Positions 8,888 through 17,702 of a stretch of DNA of 64,000 bases are shown piece after piece. The notes below the pieces were generated by a model, which searched no databases, had not been told where the DNA came from, and worked only from the letters and a program-made list of their open reading frames with translations. Numbering within the stretch: position 1 is the stretch's first letter; every line of letters starts with the position of its first letter. Source of the stretch: Aequorivita sp. UBA3180 (GTDB lineage: Bacteria; Bacteroidota; Bacteroidia; Flavobacteriales; Flavobacteriaceae); contig DEXQ01000009.1 of assembly GCA_002364215.1 (NCBI GenBank), positions 189,922 through 253,921 of the forward strand. The letters are read 5' to 3'. A program made the translations under genes and the position numbers.

Positions 8888-9805
8888 ATGAAAAGAAAAT
8901 CATTTATAACCGTCTGCATTTTGCTATTTGCTTTCGGTATATCGGCCCAAACTACAGATTTGGCCCGAGTAGAGTATCTAGCATTGCCTTTTTCAAAATC
9001 AGACAACTCCATCAATCGCTATCGCGCCTTGGTACAAGTACCAATTCCTTTGGATAAAGAAAGAAAAAAGATATTTGTTGTGGGTCTGGAATATAGATAT
9101 GTAGATGTTAATATTGAAGACAACGAAGATGTATTTGCCTTTAATAATAACTTAGTGACCTCCACTCAACAAATGGACGCCTATCTAGGCTATGTATGGA
9201 AACAAAACGATGATTGGCGCTTTGGAGTCAAAGGAGGCGTTAAAATTCAGAGTGACTTTGAAGGCAGTTTGGTCAGCGATGACTTTATTTATGAAGTGGG
9301 AGCCTACGCTATAAAGGATAAAAAGAAAAATCCTGAAGAAGGCAAAAAGCCATATCGTTTCATTGCAGGTCTTACCTATTCAACCACACCCGGCAGATGG
9401 TATCCACTACCAATTCTGAATTATTACAAAGAATTCCATCCCAACTGGACATACACTTTGGGTGTGCCTAAAACCAATGTGCGACACTATTTAAATGATA
9501 CCCATAAAGACGCAATTCAGGCTTTCGCAACTTTAGATAATGTGTATGCCAATATCCAACAGAATTTCTTGCCTATTTCCGATCAAAATTCAGAAGGAAA
9601 ACTTGCTGAAAGCATTCAAGCAACCATTGGGCTTCTTGGTTTGGGCTATGAGCATTTCTTTACCGAGCATCTTCTTTTTTATGGTTATGCCGCACACTCT
9701 GTTTACAACGATTTCAGGCTGGAAGATGGTGATGGAAATAAAATCTATAAAATAAATACCGAAAATTCGCCTTATTTTAGGGCAGGATTAAAATTTAAAT
9801 ATTAA
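8888..9805 (+). CDS. Outer-membrane beta-barrel protein (DUF6268-like)
   Basis: 305 residues. A Sec signal peptide is cleaved near ISAQ (about residue 21). The mature part alternates in short beta strands (YRALVQVPIPL, GLEYRYVDV, YLGYVWKQ, FRFIAGLTY-like) and ends in the aromatic FKY, the C-terminal signature of outer-membrane barrels. It resembles DUF6268 proteins; function unknown. ATG at 8888 is used; it overlaps the next gene by one base (TAATG), so the exporter, the barrel and the response regulator may be one operon. Confidence 0.7.
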   Translation: MKRKSFITVCILLFAFGISAQTTDLARVEYLALPFSKSDNSINRYRALVQVPIPLDKERKKIFVVGLEYRYVDVNIEDNEDVFAFNNNLVTSTQQMDAYLGYVWKQNDDWRFGVKGGVKIQSDFEGSLVSDDFIYEVGAYAIKDKKKNPEEGKKPYRFIAGLTYSTTPGRWYPLPILNYYKEFHPNWTYTLGVPKTNVRHYLNDTHKDAIQAFATLDNVYANIQQNFLPISDQNSEGKLAESIQATIGLLGLGYEHFFTEHLLFYGYAAHSVYNDFRLEDGDGNKIYKINTENSPYFRAGLKFKY

Positions 9806-10968
9806 TGGCTAGAATACTTATAATAGAAGACGAAGCAGCAATCAGAAGGGTTTTGGTAAAAATACTTTCCGAAGAAAACCAAGGATACGAGGTTTTTGAG
9901 GCCGAAGATGGCCTTACCGGAATGGAAACCATAAAAAAGGAAGATTTTGATTTGGTGCTTTGCGATATAAAAATGCCTAAAATGGACGGGGTTGAGGTTT
10001 TGGAAGCCGTAAAAAAAATTAAACCCGAAATACCCATGGTCATGATTTCTGGCCACGGAGATCTTGAAACAGCCGTAAATACAATGAAACTTGGGGCTTT
10101 CGACTATATTTCAAAACCGCCCGACTTAAATCGTTTGCTCAATACCGTACGAATAGCTTTGGACCGAAAGGAATTGGTGGTTGAAAACACCCGTCTTAAA
10201 AAGAAGGTTTCCAAAAATTATGAAATGGTTGGTGAATCGCCTGCCATCGTTCATATTAAGGAAATGATAGAGAAAGTAGCACCCACTGAAGCTCGCGTTT
10301 TAATCACGGGCCCAAACGGTACGGGTAAAGAGTTAGTGGCACATTGGCTCCACCAAAAAAGTGAACGCAGCAGCGGCCCTATGATTGAGGTAAACTGTGC
10401 CGCCATTCCCAGTGAATTGATTGAGAGCGAACTCTTCGGGCACGTAAAAGGAGCGTTTACTTCAGCAAATAAGGACCGTGCTGGAAAATTTGAAGCTGCA
10501 AACGGAGGAACCATTTTCCTTGACGAAGTGGGCGATATGAGCCTTTCAGCCCAGGCCAAAGTATTGCGCGCCCTGCAGGAAAACAAAGTGCAGCGTGTGG
10601 GTAGTGATAAGGATATAAAAGTTGACGTACGCGTTATCACGGCCACCAATAAAGATTTAAAAAAAGAAATAGAAGAGGGTCGTTTTCGTGAGGATTTATA
10701 TCACAGATTGGCGGTTATTCTTATAAAAGTTCCAGCTTTAAAAGACAGAAGGGCCGACATTCCATTGTTGGTAGAATATTTTTCCGAAAAAATTTCAACG
10801 GAGCACGGTACCGCTAAAAAGAAATTTTCTACAAAGGCCATTAATTTATTGCAGGAATATGACTGGACCGGAAACATTCGCGAACTGCGAAACGTGGTGG
10901 AACGTTTGATTATTCTGGGCGGAAAGGAAATTAGCGAGGAAGATGTAAAACTCTTTGCAAGTAAATAA
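9805..10968 (+). CDS. Sigma-54-type response regulator lacking a DNA-binding domain
   Basis: 387 residues. Receiver domain 1-118 with phospho-acceptor D54 (VLCDIKMPKMDG) and K104. AAA+ domain about 142-385: Walker A GPNGTGKE (169-176), the sigma-54 contact loop GAFTSA (216-221; usual GAFTGA), Walker B TIFLDE (236-241) and arginine-finger region FREDLYHRL. The chain stops after the AAA lid (NIRELRNVVERL), so the Fis-type helix-turn-helix is absent. No histidine kinase gene is adjacent. It may activate sigma-54 polymerase from solution or have another ATPase job. Confidence 0.88.
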   Translation: MARILIIEDEAAIRRVLVKILSEENQGYEVFEAEDGLTGMETIKKEDFDLVLCDIKMPKMDGVEVLEAVKKIKPEIPMVMISGHGDLETAVNTMKLGAFDYISKPPDLNRLLNTVRIALDRKELVVENTRLKKKVSKNYEMVGESPAIVHIKEMIEKVAPTEARVLITGPNGTGKELVAHWLHQKSERSSGPMIEVNCAAIPSELIESELFGHVKGAFTSANKDRAGKFEAANGGTIFLDEVGDMSLSAQAKVLRALQENKVQRVGSDKDIKVDVRVITATNKDLKKEIEEGRFREDLYHRLAVILIKVPALKDRRADIPLLVEYFSEKISTEHGTAKKKFSTKAINLLQEYDWTGNIRELRNVVERLIILGGKEISEEDVKLFASK

Positions 10969-11000
10969 GTTTATGAGTTTATGTGTTTAAAAGTTAAAAG
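10969..11000 (+). repeat. Octamer tandem array at a gene end
   Basis: Immediately after the stop of the response regulator: GTTTATGA, GTTTATGT, GTTTAAAA, GTTAAAAG. Each unit begins with GTT. It resembles the heptamer arrays elsewhere in this window. Confidence 0.5.
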
Positions 11001-11075
11001 AATTTTCAGACTTTTTTAAAAAATAACTGCAGCCAAAGAAACAACAGAAACAATAGTATCCATAGAATCAAAAGT

Positions 11076-11954
11076 ATGAAAGACGTAAAAATTGAAGACT
11101 TTAAAGTAATCCACCCTATTAAACTCGATGGTACTAAAAACGATTGGGATTTAGACGCTTCCGAAGAGAAACTGGAAGACCATTTGGAAGACACCCGCAA
11201 AAAACTGGGCAAGCTTCAGGATACACTTTATGCACACGGAAAATATGCTGTGTTGGTCTGTCTTCAAGGTATGGATACTGCAGGAAAGGACAGTTTGATT
11301 CGTGAAGTCTTTAAGGATTTTAATGCCCGTGGGGTAGTTGTCCACAGTTTTAAGACGCCCACCGCCCTTGAAAAAAGACACGATTATCTTTGGCGTCATT
11401 ACATTGCACTTCCCGAACGTGGTAAGTTTGGTGTTTTCAACAGAACCCATTACGAAAACGTTTTGGTAACAAGAGTGCACCCAGAATACATTCTTGGCGA
11501 AAACTTGCCAGATGTAAATAGTTTGGAAGACATAGATGAAGCGTTTTGGGACAAGCGTTTTCAGCAGATAAACGACTTTGAAAAAACCATTCAGCAGAAC
11601 GGAACTATTATTTTTAAATTCTTTTTGAACCTTTCCAAAGACGAACAAAAGCACCGACAGCTGCGTAGATTGGACAAACCAGAAAAAAACTGGAAATTCT
11701 CTCCAGGCGATTTGGACGAGAGGGCACTTTGGGAAGACTATAGAAAATATTATGAGGAGGCCATTAATCGAACCTCAAAACCACACGCTCCTTGGTATAT
11801 TATTCCATCGGATGATAAAGATACTGCAAGGGTTATTGTAGCAGAAATTATGCTGCAAGAGTTAAAAAAATATAAAGACATAAAAGAACCGGAACTTGAC
11901 GACGATATAAAAGCAAAGATTTCCGAATACCGCGAACGACTTAAAAATGATTAA
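11076..11954 (+). CDS. Polyphosphate:nucleotide phosphotransferase, PPK2 family
   Basis: 292 residues. PPK2 fold with the Walker A-like GMDTAGKDS (65-73), the lid motif RHDYLWRHYIALPERG (101-116), FNRTHYENVLVTRVHPE and the helix FFLNLSKDEQKHRQLRRLDKPEK. PPK2 enzymes transfer phosphate between polyphosphate and nucleotides (NDP/NMP); direction and base preference cannot be set from sequence. Cytosolic. ATG at 11076; 107 bp from the previous gene. No other polyphosphate gene is in the window. Confidence 0.9.
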   Translation: MKDVKIEDFKVIHPIKLDGTKNDWDLDASEEKLEDHLEDTRKKLGKLQDTLYAHGKYAVLVCLQGMDTAGKDSLIREVFKDFNARGVVVHSFKTPTALEKRHDYLWRHYIALPERGKFGVFNRTHYENVLVTRVHPEYILGENLPDVNSLEDIDEAFWDKRFQQINDFEKTIQQNGTIIFKFFLNLSKDEQKHRQLRRLDKPEKNWKFSPGDLDERALWEDYRKYYEEAINRTSKPHAPWYIIPSDDKDTARVIVAEIMLQELKKYKDIKEPELDDDIKAKISEYRERLKND

Positions 11955-12005
11955 TTTAGCCTCCTAAATAGTTCAATTACCACTTATTTCTTATAAAATT
12001 CATAA

Positions 12006-13397
12006 ATGAAAATTTCGCTCCTCCCCACACTAATTTTTACATTGCTAATTTCTTCCGTAAGCATTTCGCAAAACGCCGTACAGGATTCGGTTATGCTGAA
12101 AAAGCTTTACACCACCGCATTGACCGACGGAAAGGCCTATGATTGGTTGGATTATCTTTCCAATGAAATAGGAGGCAGACTCTCTGGATCTTTTGAGGCG
12201 GAAAGCGCTGTAAAATACACAGAGGCAGAATTGAATGAACTTGGCTTGGACAAAGTGTGGCTTCAGCCTGTAATGGTTCCAAAATGGACGCGCGGTTTTA
12301 AGGAATATGCATATATAGAATCGCCTACCGGTGATAAAACCATAACCGATATCTGTGCCTTGGGCGGCTCGGTTGCTACGCCAAGCCTCGGAATTAAAGC
12401 CGAAGTTGTGGAAGTAAAAGGCTTAGATGAACTAGCTGCTTTGGGAAAAGAAAAAATTGAAGGTAAAATTGTTTTTTACAACAGACCGATGCAACCCGAT
12501 TTAATACAAACGTTTGAAGCCTATGGCGGCTGTGTGGATCAACGTTATGCTGGGGCTGCCGAAGCTGGAAAATATGGTGCGCTTGGGGTGATAGTTAGGT
12601 CCATGAACTTGCGAATGGACGATTATCCTCATACGGGCGCAATGAGTTACGGCGATACGCCGGTGAGCCAGCGTATTCCCGCTGCAGCCATAAGTACTAA
12701 TGGGGCAGAATATTTAAGCAGTTTGCTGAAGCTGCAACCCAACCTTCTGTTTTATTTCAAACAAAATTGTAAAACCTTTGACGATGTACAATCCTACAAC
12801 GTGATTGGGGAAATTACAGGCAGTACAAAACCCAATGAATATATGGTTGTGGGTGGCCATTTGGACAGTTGGGATCTTGCGGATGGCGCCCACGATGATG
12901 GTGCCGGCTGCGTACAGAGTATGGAGGTGCTGCGACTTTTTAAAAAAGTGGGTTATAAACCAAATCACACCATTCGGGTTGTGCTTTTTATGAATGAGGA
13001 AAATGGTTTGCGTGGCGGAAATAAGTATGCCGAAGAAGCAAAGCGCAAGGGTGAAACCCACCGTTTTGCTTTGGAAAGTGATGCGGGCGGCTTTACACCT
13101 CGTGGATTTTCATTTGATAGCAATACGGCTAATTTCAACAAGGTAAAAACTTGGGAACCGCTTTTTAAACCCTATTTAATCCACTATTTTGAGAAGGGTC
13201 ACGGCGGCGCAGATATTGGGCCGTTAAAAGGGAATATTGATGTGCTTGCTGGCTTGCGCCCAGATAGCCAACGGTATTTTGTCTATCATCATGCTGCAAA
13301 TGATACCTTTGACGCGGTCAACAAACGCGAACTGGAACTGGGAGCTGCCACTATGGCCAGCTTGGTTTACCTATTTGATAAGTACGGAACTAATTAA
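12006..13397 (+). CDS. Secreted M28 peptidase, carboxypeptidase Q-like
   Basis: 463 residues. Signal peptide to about residue 22 (SVSISQN). A PA-type insert (about 110-250) sits in an M28 zinc peptidase domain. Zinc ligands and catalytic residues read as H285 (GGHLDSWD), D297 (GAHDDGAG), E331/E332 (MNEENG), D359 (ESDAGG) and a His in VYHHAANDTFD near the end. The architecture is that of plasma glutamate carboxypeptidase (CPQ), which trims peptides from their ends. Periplasmic or outer-surface; there is no T9SS tail. ATG start. Confidence 0.9.
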   Translation: MKISLLPTLIFTLLISSVSISQNAVQDSVMLKKLYTTALTDGKAYDWLDYLSNEIGGRLSGSFEAESAVKYTEAELNELGLDKVWLQPVMVPKWTRGFKEYAYIESPTGDKTITDICALGGSVATPSLGIKAEVVEVKGLDELAALGKEKIEGKIVFYNRPMQPDLIQTFEAYGGCVDQRYAGAAEAGKYGALGVIVRSMNLRMDDYPHTGAMSYGDTPVSQRIPAAAISTNGAEYLSSLLKLQPNLLFYFKQNCKTFDDVQSYNVIGEITGSTKPNEYMVVGGHLDSWDLADGAHDDGAGCVQSMEVLRLFKKVGYKPNHTIRVVLFMNEENGLRGGNKYAEEAKRKGETHRFALESDAGGFTPRGFSFDSNTANFNKVKTWEPLFKPYLIHYFEKGHGGADIGPLKGNIDVLAGLRPDSQRYFVYHHAANDTFDAVNKRELELGAATMASLVYLFDKYGTN

Positions 13398-13418
13398 GTA
13401 TTCAGTATTCGGTATTCA
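13398..13418 (+). repeat. Heptamer tandem array (GTATTCA x3)
   Basis: GTATTCA, GTATTCG, GTATTCA start at the first base after the peptidase stop codon. Confidence 0.6.
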
Positions 13419-13445
13419 GCTGTAGTATGCAGTTTTAAAACTTAG

Positions 13446-14144
13446 CTACCACCAAACTATAAAGAAGCGCTCCACTGTATGGGGCGTTTTTTTATAGATC
13501 AAAGGCGATTTGTTCAAATTTAATTGATCTTCAATCAATAGTATTATTTCTGAAAAGCGGTACCAGTTTGTAATCGAGTTTATGGGCAGAAGCCATTCTT
13601 TTTTTGAGGGAATGGCATACTCGGCAGCTTCATCTTTTATGAAATCTGTAGGTTTTATGTAATAGCCCACGATACAATCTTTAAAATGCTTTGGAAATGT
13701 TTCGGCATTTAATTCCTTCGGAAAGAATAGAGAGGCTTTTAAGCATAATTGCTGTGATGTAGGTTCGGGAATGCCCAGGGATGCTAGCTTTTTTGTGGTT
13801 TCGGAAGTGTTGAGCAACGGAAACTGTTTGTGTTTTACCTTTTCCAGTTTTTCATACAGACTGTCCTTTCGGTTTGGGCCAATCCATTTTTGTGCTTCAG
13901 TATTGCCCCTGGCTTCATTGTATAAATAGAATTTACAGGCCAATTCTATGTGGACAACTTCATCAGTTTTGAGATTTAGAGCTATATAATCCAACTCTCC
14001 CAAGGTTTCCTTTTCACCATGGATTTGTAGGTTTGCGGCAAGGAGTTCAAAGTATTTTGATTGTTTGAGATAGGCTTCAAAACAAGCTTCGGCTTGCATG
14101 CCTAGTACAGCATTTTTGGGGAAGGTGTAATTGTTTACGGTCAC
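13446..14144 (-). CDS. DUF1853 family protein
   Basis: 232 residues from a GTG at 14144. The conserved DUF1853 core is clear: LGMQAEACFEAYL, NLQIHGEKETLGELDYIA, HIELACKFYLY and QKWIGPNRKDSLYEKLEKV, a PD-(D/E)xK-like arrangement (ExD then E-x-K in GELDY and ELACKFYL). That fold comparison is mine; the family has no firm function. The open frame continues upstream to 14267 and encodes plausible family sequence (HLLQHFINSPEL), but contains no ATG, GTG or TTG, so the real start may be a rare ATT (near 14246), right by the stop of the upstream DUF1801 gene. Confidence 0.8.
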   Translation of the reverse strand: MTVNNYTFPKNAVLGMQAEACFEAYLKQSKYFELLAANLQIHGEKETLGELDYIALNLKTDEVVHIELACKFYLYNEARGNTEAQKWIGPNRKDSLYEKLEKVKHKQFPLLNTSETTKKLASLGIPEPTSQQLCLKASLFFPKELNAETFPKHFKDCIVGYYIKPTDFIKDEAAEYAIPSKKEWLLPINSITNWYRFSEIILLIEDQLNLNKSPLIYKKTPHTVERFFIVWW

Positions 14145-14248
14145 TTCTTCCTTTAAAAATTCAAAATACTTAAAAGGATATTGCTCCGAATGTATTTTGA
14201 GTTCGGGTGAATTTATAAAGTGCTGTAAAAGGTGAGTCGTTTTAATGG

Positions 14249-14704
14249 CTATCGCTTTAGTACGCTTTCATATTTCGCAATCCACTCATTAACCGATATT
14301 TTTGTGGTTAGCTCTCCCAGTAATTCAAAGGGAATGTTTTTAGGGTTTTTGAAACGGATGCAGCTCTTGCCCATATCCAGTTTGCCAGTGGCGTGCTTGG
14401 GGTATTGTTGAGTAAACCATTTCATCAAATCTGGGTCGCTGTAAATGCCCATATGGTAAAAACCAATGTGGTTTTTTTGGGATGCCAAAGCCATAAACGG
14501 AAGCGCATCTTTCGGATTGCAATGATAGCCATCAGGGTAAATGCTGTGCGGAACTACATAGCCCAACATCCCGTACTGCATGGTTTCCTCGAAACCTTTC
14601 GGAAGGTTTTTCTTTACTGTTTCGCGTAGCTTCTGCATTACTTCCTTTCGGTCTTCGGGCAGTTCGGCTATGTATTGGTCTGGAGTTGTGGCTTTGGATT
14701 GCAT
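14249..14704 (-). CDS. DUF1801 domain protein (YdhG-like)
   Basis: 151 residues. The family pattern is YIAELPEDRKEVMQKLRETV, EETMQYGMLGYVVPH, then a beta-rich half with HIGFYHMGIY and CIRFKNPKNIPFELLGEL. DUF1801 shares a fold with the frataxin-like chaperone Fra/YdhG, but no role is fixed. Cytosolic, ATG start. It lies directly upstream of the DUF1853 gene on the same strand and may share its message. A -7 box lies 27 bp upstream of the start. Confidence 0.85.
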   Translation of the reverse strand: MQSKATTPDQYIAELPEDRKEVMQKLRETVKKNLPKGFEETMQYGMLGYVVPHSIYPDGYHCNPKDALPFMALASQKNHIGFYHMGIYSDPDLMKWFTQQYPKHATGKLDMGKSCIRFKNPKNIPFELLGELTTKISVNEWIAKYESVLKR

Positions 14705-14730
14705 TAATTGAATGTTGAATGATTAAAATT

Positions 14731-14738
14731 CAAAGTTA
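14731..14738 (-). promoter_or_regulatory. -7 box for the DUF1801 gene
   Basis: TAACTTTG on the minus strand matches TAnnTTTG, 27 bp before the ATG. No TTG at -33 is visible. Confidence 0.4.
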
Positions 14739-14775
14739 AAGGAATTTTAGAGATTTTTTGTCGATCTTAATTCCA

Positions 14776-14808
14776 CCGCAAGAAGACCGCAAGAAGACCG
14801 CAAGTAAA
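14776..14808. repeat. 11-bp tandem repeat, three units
   Basis: CCGCAAGAAGA twice, then CCGCAAGTAAA. It lies between the DUF1801 start and the next gene. The rest of this 228-bp gap shows nothing else I can name. Confidence 0.7.
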
Positions 14809-14932
14809 CCCGAAGTATAATTTTAGTGATTATGGGTACTTATTATTATAGATAAATGAAAAGTTGGGATTGTTTATGGCAAGTTTTTGTTGCTGAAAAT
14901 ATAATTGTACTTTCCCATAAAATTTGATAGCA

Positions 14933-15265
14933 ATGAGAATATTTAAAACACTGTCCATAATTATCCTTTTCGCCTTATTTACTGTGGAAGGGTATTCGCA
15001 GGAGATAACGAAGTATGATTTTCTTGAAGTAATAGTTGTCCAAAAAGCGAACAACCGCGGAAAGGTGAAACGTATAAAAGTGGAGGAGCAGACTTCGCTC
15101 TTAGGTCAAAATATTTCTATTGAGGAAATAGAGGATATTGAGGAAACTTCAACCTTGCTAAATTATATGAACGCCCACGACTGGGAGTTTTTGGACCGCC
15201 AATCTGTGGTTTCTGAAGATAACGACCCGGTGTGGATGAGTTATATTTTTAGGAAACGGAAGTAG
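14933..15265 (+). CDS. Small secreted protein of unknown function
   Basis: 110 residues from ATG 14933; an in-frame TTG at 14924 is less likely. A signal peptide (MRIFKTLSIIILFALFTVEGYSQ) predicts export to the periplasm. The mature part looks alpha/beta: KYDFLEVIVVQ, then a basic stretch, an acidic SIEEIEDIEE helix, and LLNYMNAHDWEFLDRQSVV ahead of a basic C-terminus. The last part resembles DUF4177-type domains (NYMNAHDWEFL like LN..G..GWE), a family of small proteins without a known job. I am not sure of this match. Confidence 0.7.
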   Translation: MRIFKTLSIIILFALFTVEGYSQEITKYDFLEVIVVQKANNRGKVKRIKVEEQTSLLGQNISIEEIEDIEETSTLLNYMNAHDWEFLDRQSVVSEDNDPVWMSYIFRKRK

Positions 15266-15290
15266 CTTGTTAGATTTTTTATTAATAAAA

Positions 15291-15641
15291 CTATTTCCTT
15301 AAAATCTTTTCCATCGCCTTGCCTTTTGCCAGCTCGTCCACCAGCTTATCCATATAGCGGATTTTTTGCATAAGGGGCTCTTCAATATCCTCTACACGGT
15401 AGCCGCAGATAACGCCCGTAATTTTGGAAACGTTGGGGTTTAATTGTGGGACTTGGGCGAAAAAATCTTCAAAAGTGGTTTTGTTTTCTATGGTTTGCTG
15501 CAGTTGGTCTTGGGTATAGCCCGTTAACCAGCAGATGATGGTGTCCACCTCTTCTTTGGTGCGTCCCTTTTTTTCAGCTTTCGTAATGTAGTGTGGGTAC
15601 ACACTGGCAAAGGCCATTTTATAGATTCGTTCGTTTTTCAT
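15291..15641 (-). CDS. DUF2200 domain protein
   Basis: 116 residues. It matches the DUF2200 family over its full length: RIYKMAFASVYPHYITKAEKKGRTKEEVDTIICWLTGY, then FEDFFAQVPQLNPNVSKITGVICGYRVE and a C-terminal MDKLVDELAKGK helix. Function unknown; small, cytosolic. It has its own promoter (15659-15689) and is convergent with the small secreted-protein gene, 25 bp apart. ATG start, no sign of an operon with the PLP gene beyond it. Confidence 0.9.
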   Translation of the reverse strand: MKNERIYKMAFASVYPHYITKAEKKGRTKEEVDTIICWLTGYTQDQLQQTIENKTTFEDFFAQVPQLNPNVSKITGVICGYRVEDIEEPLMQKIRYMDKLVDELAKGKAMEKILRK

Positions 15642-15658
15642 TAATCGTTATTTTCAAG

Positions 15659-15689
15659 CAAACCTACGTATGCCCTTTTCAAACCCCAA
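15659..15689 (-). promoter_or_regulatory. Promoter of the DUF2200 gene
   Basis: On the minus strand TTG (15687-15689), 20 nt, then TAGGTTTG (15659-15666), 17 bp before the ATG. It fits the Bacteroidota consensus and overlaps nothing coding except the last few bases before the PLP gene end. Confidence 0.6.
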
Positions 15690-15694
15690 TTTAC

Positions 15695-17539
15695 TCAAAT
15701 ATTATCAACAAACTTTAAAAACACTTTTTTGTGACGATCCAGATCCATATTCCCCGACAGGGATGCACGCACAATGTAATCTTTATCGCCTTCCTTGGTC
15801 GTGCCCTGCGTGGAGGTGGCGGGGATGGTCCAATAACATCCCTTTAACTGTCCATAGCTTACACAGAACTTGCTTTCCTTCGGAATCTCGGTAATCATCA
15901 AGTTAATGAGCTTCAGGTTAAGAGCGCGCTTATACGCTTCCCGTTCTTCATCTGTGTTTCCTTTCGTTGGAAGATCCAATGAAAAAACCGATGGGGTAAA
16001 GCCTTGCGCTGCCAATTCATCTGAAACAAAATTGATTTTTGCATCCGGCAAGGTCTCTTTGATAAAGTTTACAAACTCACGCGTATTCTCATACGCATCC
16101 TTAATCCGTTGGTTCATAGACGGCAGTTGCTCGGCTAATATTTCATACTGAAGTGCAGTGGCCTCGTTATCGCAAAGGGTGAGATGCAACGCTATTTTTT
16201 CCATCAAGTCGTGCGTTTTTGTGTTTCCCACTACATAACCGGCCGTACATTTTCCACCACTTGGGAATTTTGATCCACTGGCATACGAAATGGCCCGAAC
16301 GGTTGAAAGAATTTCCCCTTCACCCAAAAAGTGATAATTGGGGCAAAAGGTTTGGTCGAGAATAAATACGGGGTCGATGGCAGTAGTGCCGTTTGCGGTT
16401 TTGCGCTCTTTGCTTAAAACTGCCTTTAATTGCTGCAAGTTTGGCACTTCAACCCTAGGGTTTGTGGGTATTTCGGCAATGATGTAGGGCACGGCATCTT
16501 CCTTGGCGACTTCAGTTAAAACAGTGTCTATGCTTTGCACCATATCGTTATCGCCGTCCACCAATAAATCTACAATTTGCACATTGTCTAGGCAGGCCGC
16601 CACGCGTCTTGCTTGGTCGTTGGTGCCGCCGTAACAGTTGGGTGGGACAAGGAATTTGATGGGTTTTCCGGGGTGGTTTTTCTGCGCATCGTGGATAAGC
16701 CCCATCATAATGGCGTATTGAATGGAAAGCCCACTGGAAGCAACGAGCGGGGTGGTGGGCGAGCCCGTGATTTCCTTTATGGAGTTTAGAACGCTCTTTT
16801 TATCTTCCGCAACATTGCTTTTGGGTTCAGCAACGGCCGTTTGATCCATCAGCGCCTTAAGGGCCACAAGGCAATTGGCGGGCGTCATGGCGATGGTTTC
16901 CCTTCTGCGGACGTGCTGGATTTCGGAAATATAATCTTCGTTTCTTTCGCCATTAACCGTTATAATGCTTCCGAGCGTGCCGTAAAGATTTATGAGAATA
17001 TCTACGTTGGGGTTGAGGTCCAGCCTTCCAATTTCATCTTTTTGTGAAATGAAAACGGTAGTGCCTTCAAACTTTGGAATGGTTGAAGTGGAATCAAGCT
17101 GTTTCAATTCAAAATTATAATTATATACATTTCGAATTATATCAGCATCGAAAAACGAGGGCAGGGCATCGGTATAAAGAATTTGGGTGTTTTTGTTTGC
17201 CAATAAATTCTTCCGAAGGATTGCTAGGACAGGGGCCGTTTTTGAGGCAAAACTGATGACATTTTCGGGGTTTAGATTGTTCGCCTTCGCAATCGCCCAT
17301 TCCAATACACTGGAAAGCGGGTGCCCCAAGCGGATATAATCATAGGCTGTAGGCAATCTTTTTAGTGCAGCTGTTTCCGCATTGTTGTTTTTATATAGGG
17401 CTTCAAACTGATCCAAAAATTGGGTTTTTGCCAAGCTTTCAACGTAGATATCAAGCCTGTGCGTGGTTAGGTTCAGCCAGTCCAAAGGCATATTTTTTAA
17501 TACTTCTTTTATATAATTGCGCATTGAAGGGTCTTGCAT
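15695..17539 (-). CDS. Long PLP-dependent enzyme, Cys/Met-metabolism type with N-terminal extension
   Basis: 614 residues from ATG 17539. The C-terminal 350 residues follow the Cys/Met gamma-family: VPPNCYGGTNDQARR (YGGT loop), EIPTNPRVEVPNL (like ETPSNP) and the PLP lysine K424 in SYASGSKFPSGG. The first 250 residues resemble no PLP fold I know but contain a Rossmann-like part (VISFASKTAPVLAIL). Family members make or break C-S bonds; the substrate here is unknown. A TTG 27 bp upstream (17566) is in frame but overlaps a promoter-like TACCTTGC, so I use the ATG. Confidence 0.8.
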   Translation of the reverse strand: MQDPSMRNYIKEVLKNMPLDWLNLTTHRLDIYVESLAKTQFLDQFEALYKNNNAETAALKRLPTAYDYIRLGHPLSSVLEWAIAKANNLNPENVISFASKTAPVLAILRKNLLANKNTQILYTDALPSFFDADIIRNVYNYNFELKQLDSTSTIPKFEGTTVFISQKDEIGRLDLNPNVDILINLYGTLGSIITVNGERNEDYISEIQHVRRRETIAMTPANCLVALKALMDQTAVAEPKSNVAEDKKSVLNSIKEITGSPTTPLVASSGLSIQYAIMMGLIHDAQKNHPGKPIKFLVPPNCYGGTNDQARRVAACLDNVQIVDLLVDGDNDMVQSIDTVLTEVAKEDAVPYIIAEIPTNPRVEVPNLQQLKAVLSKERKTANGTTAIDPVFILDQTFCPNYHFLGEGEILSTVRAISYASGSKFPSGGKCTAGYVVGNTKTHDLMEKIALHLTLCDNEATALQYEILAEQLPSMNQRIKDAYENTREFVNFIKETLPDAKINFVSDELAAQGFTPSVFSLDLPTKGNTDEEREAYKRALNLKLINLMITEIPKESKFCVSYGQLKGCYWTIPATSTQGTTKEGDKDYIVRASLSGNMDLDRHKKVFLKFVDNI

Positions 17540-17702
17540 AATTTTCACTTTTTTATAGGGCTGCAAGGTACATTAATTAGATTTTTTTGAAGCTGATTTA
17601 AGAGTTTTGTAACGTGTTTTTAGAGCGTTTTAGCAAATCATTGAGGGAGAGCTTGATGAAGTAATTCGCGCTATGGCGCTTCTACTTGTAAAGTTTTTAA
17701 AA

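Noticed and set aside
10251..10649. 132-residue open frame on the minus strand in the response-regulator gene
   Set aside because: It overlaps the conserved AAA+ motifs and its composition is that of an antisense shadow.
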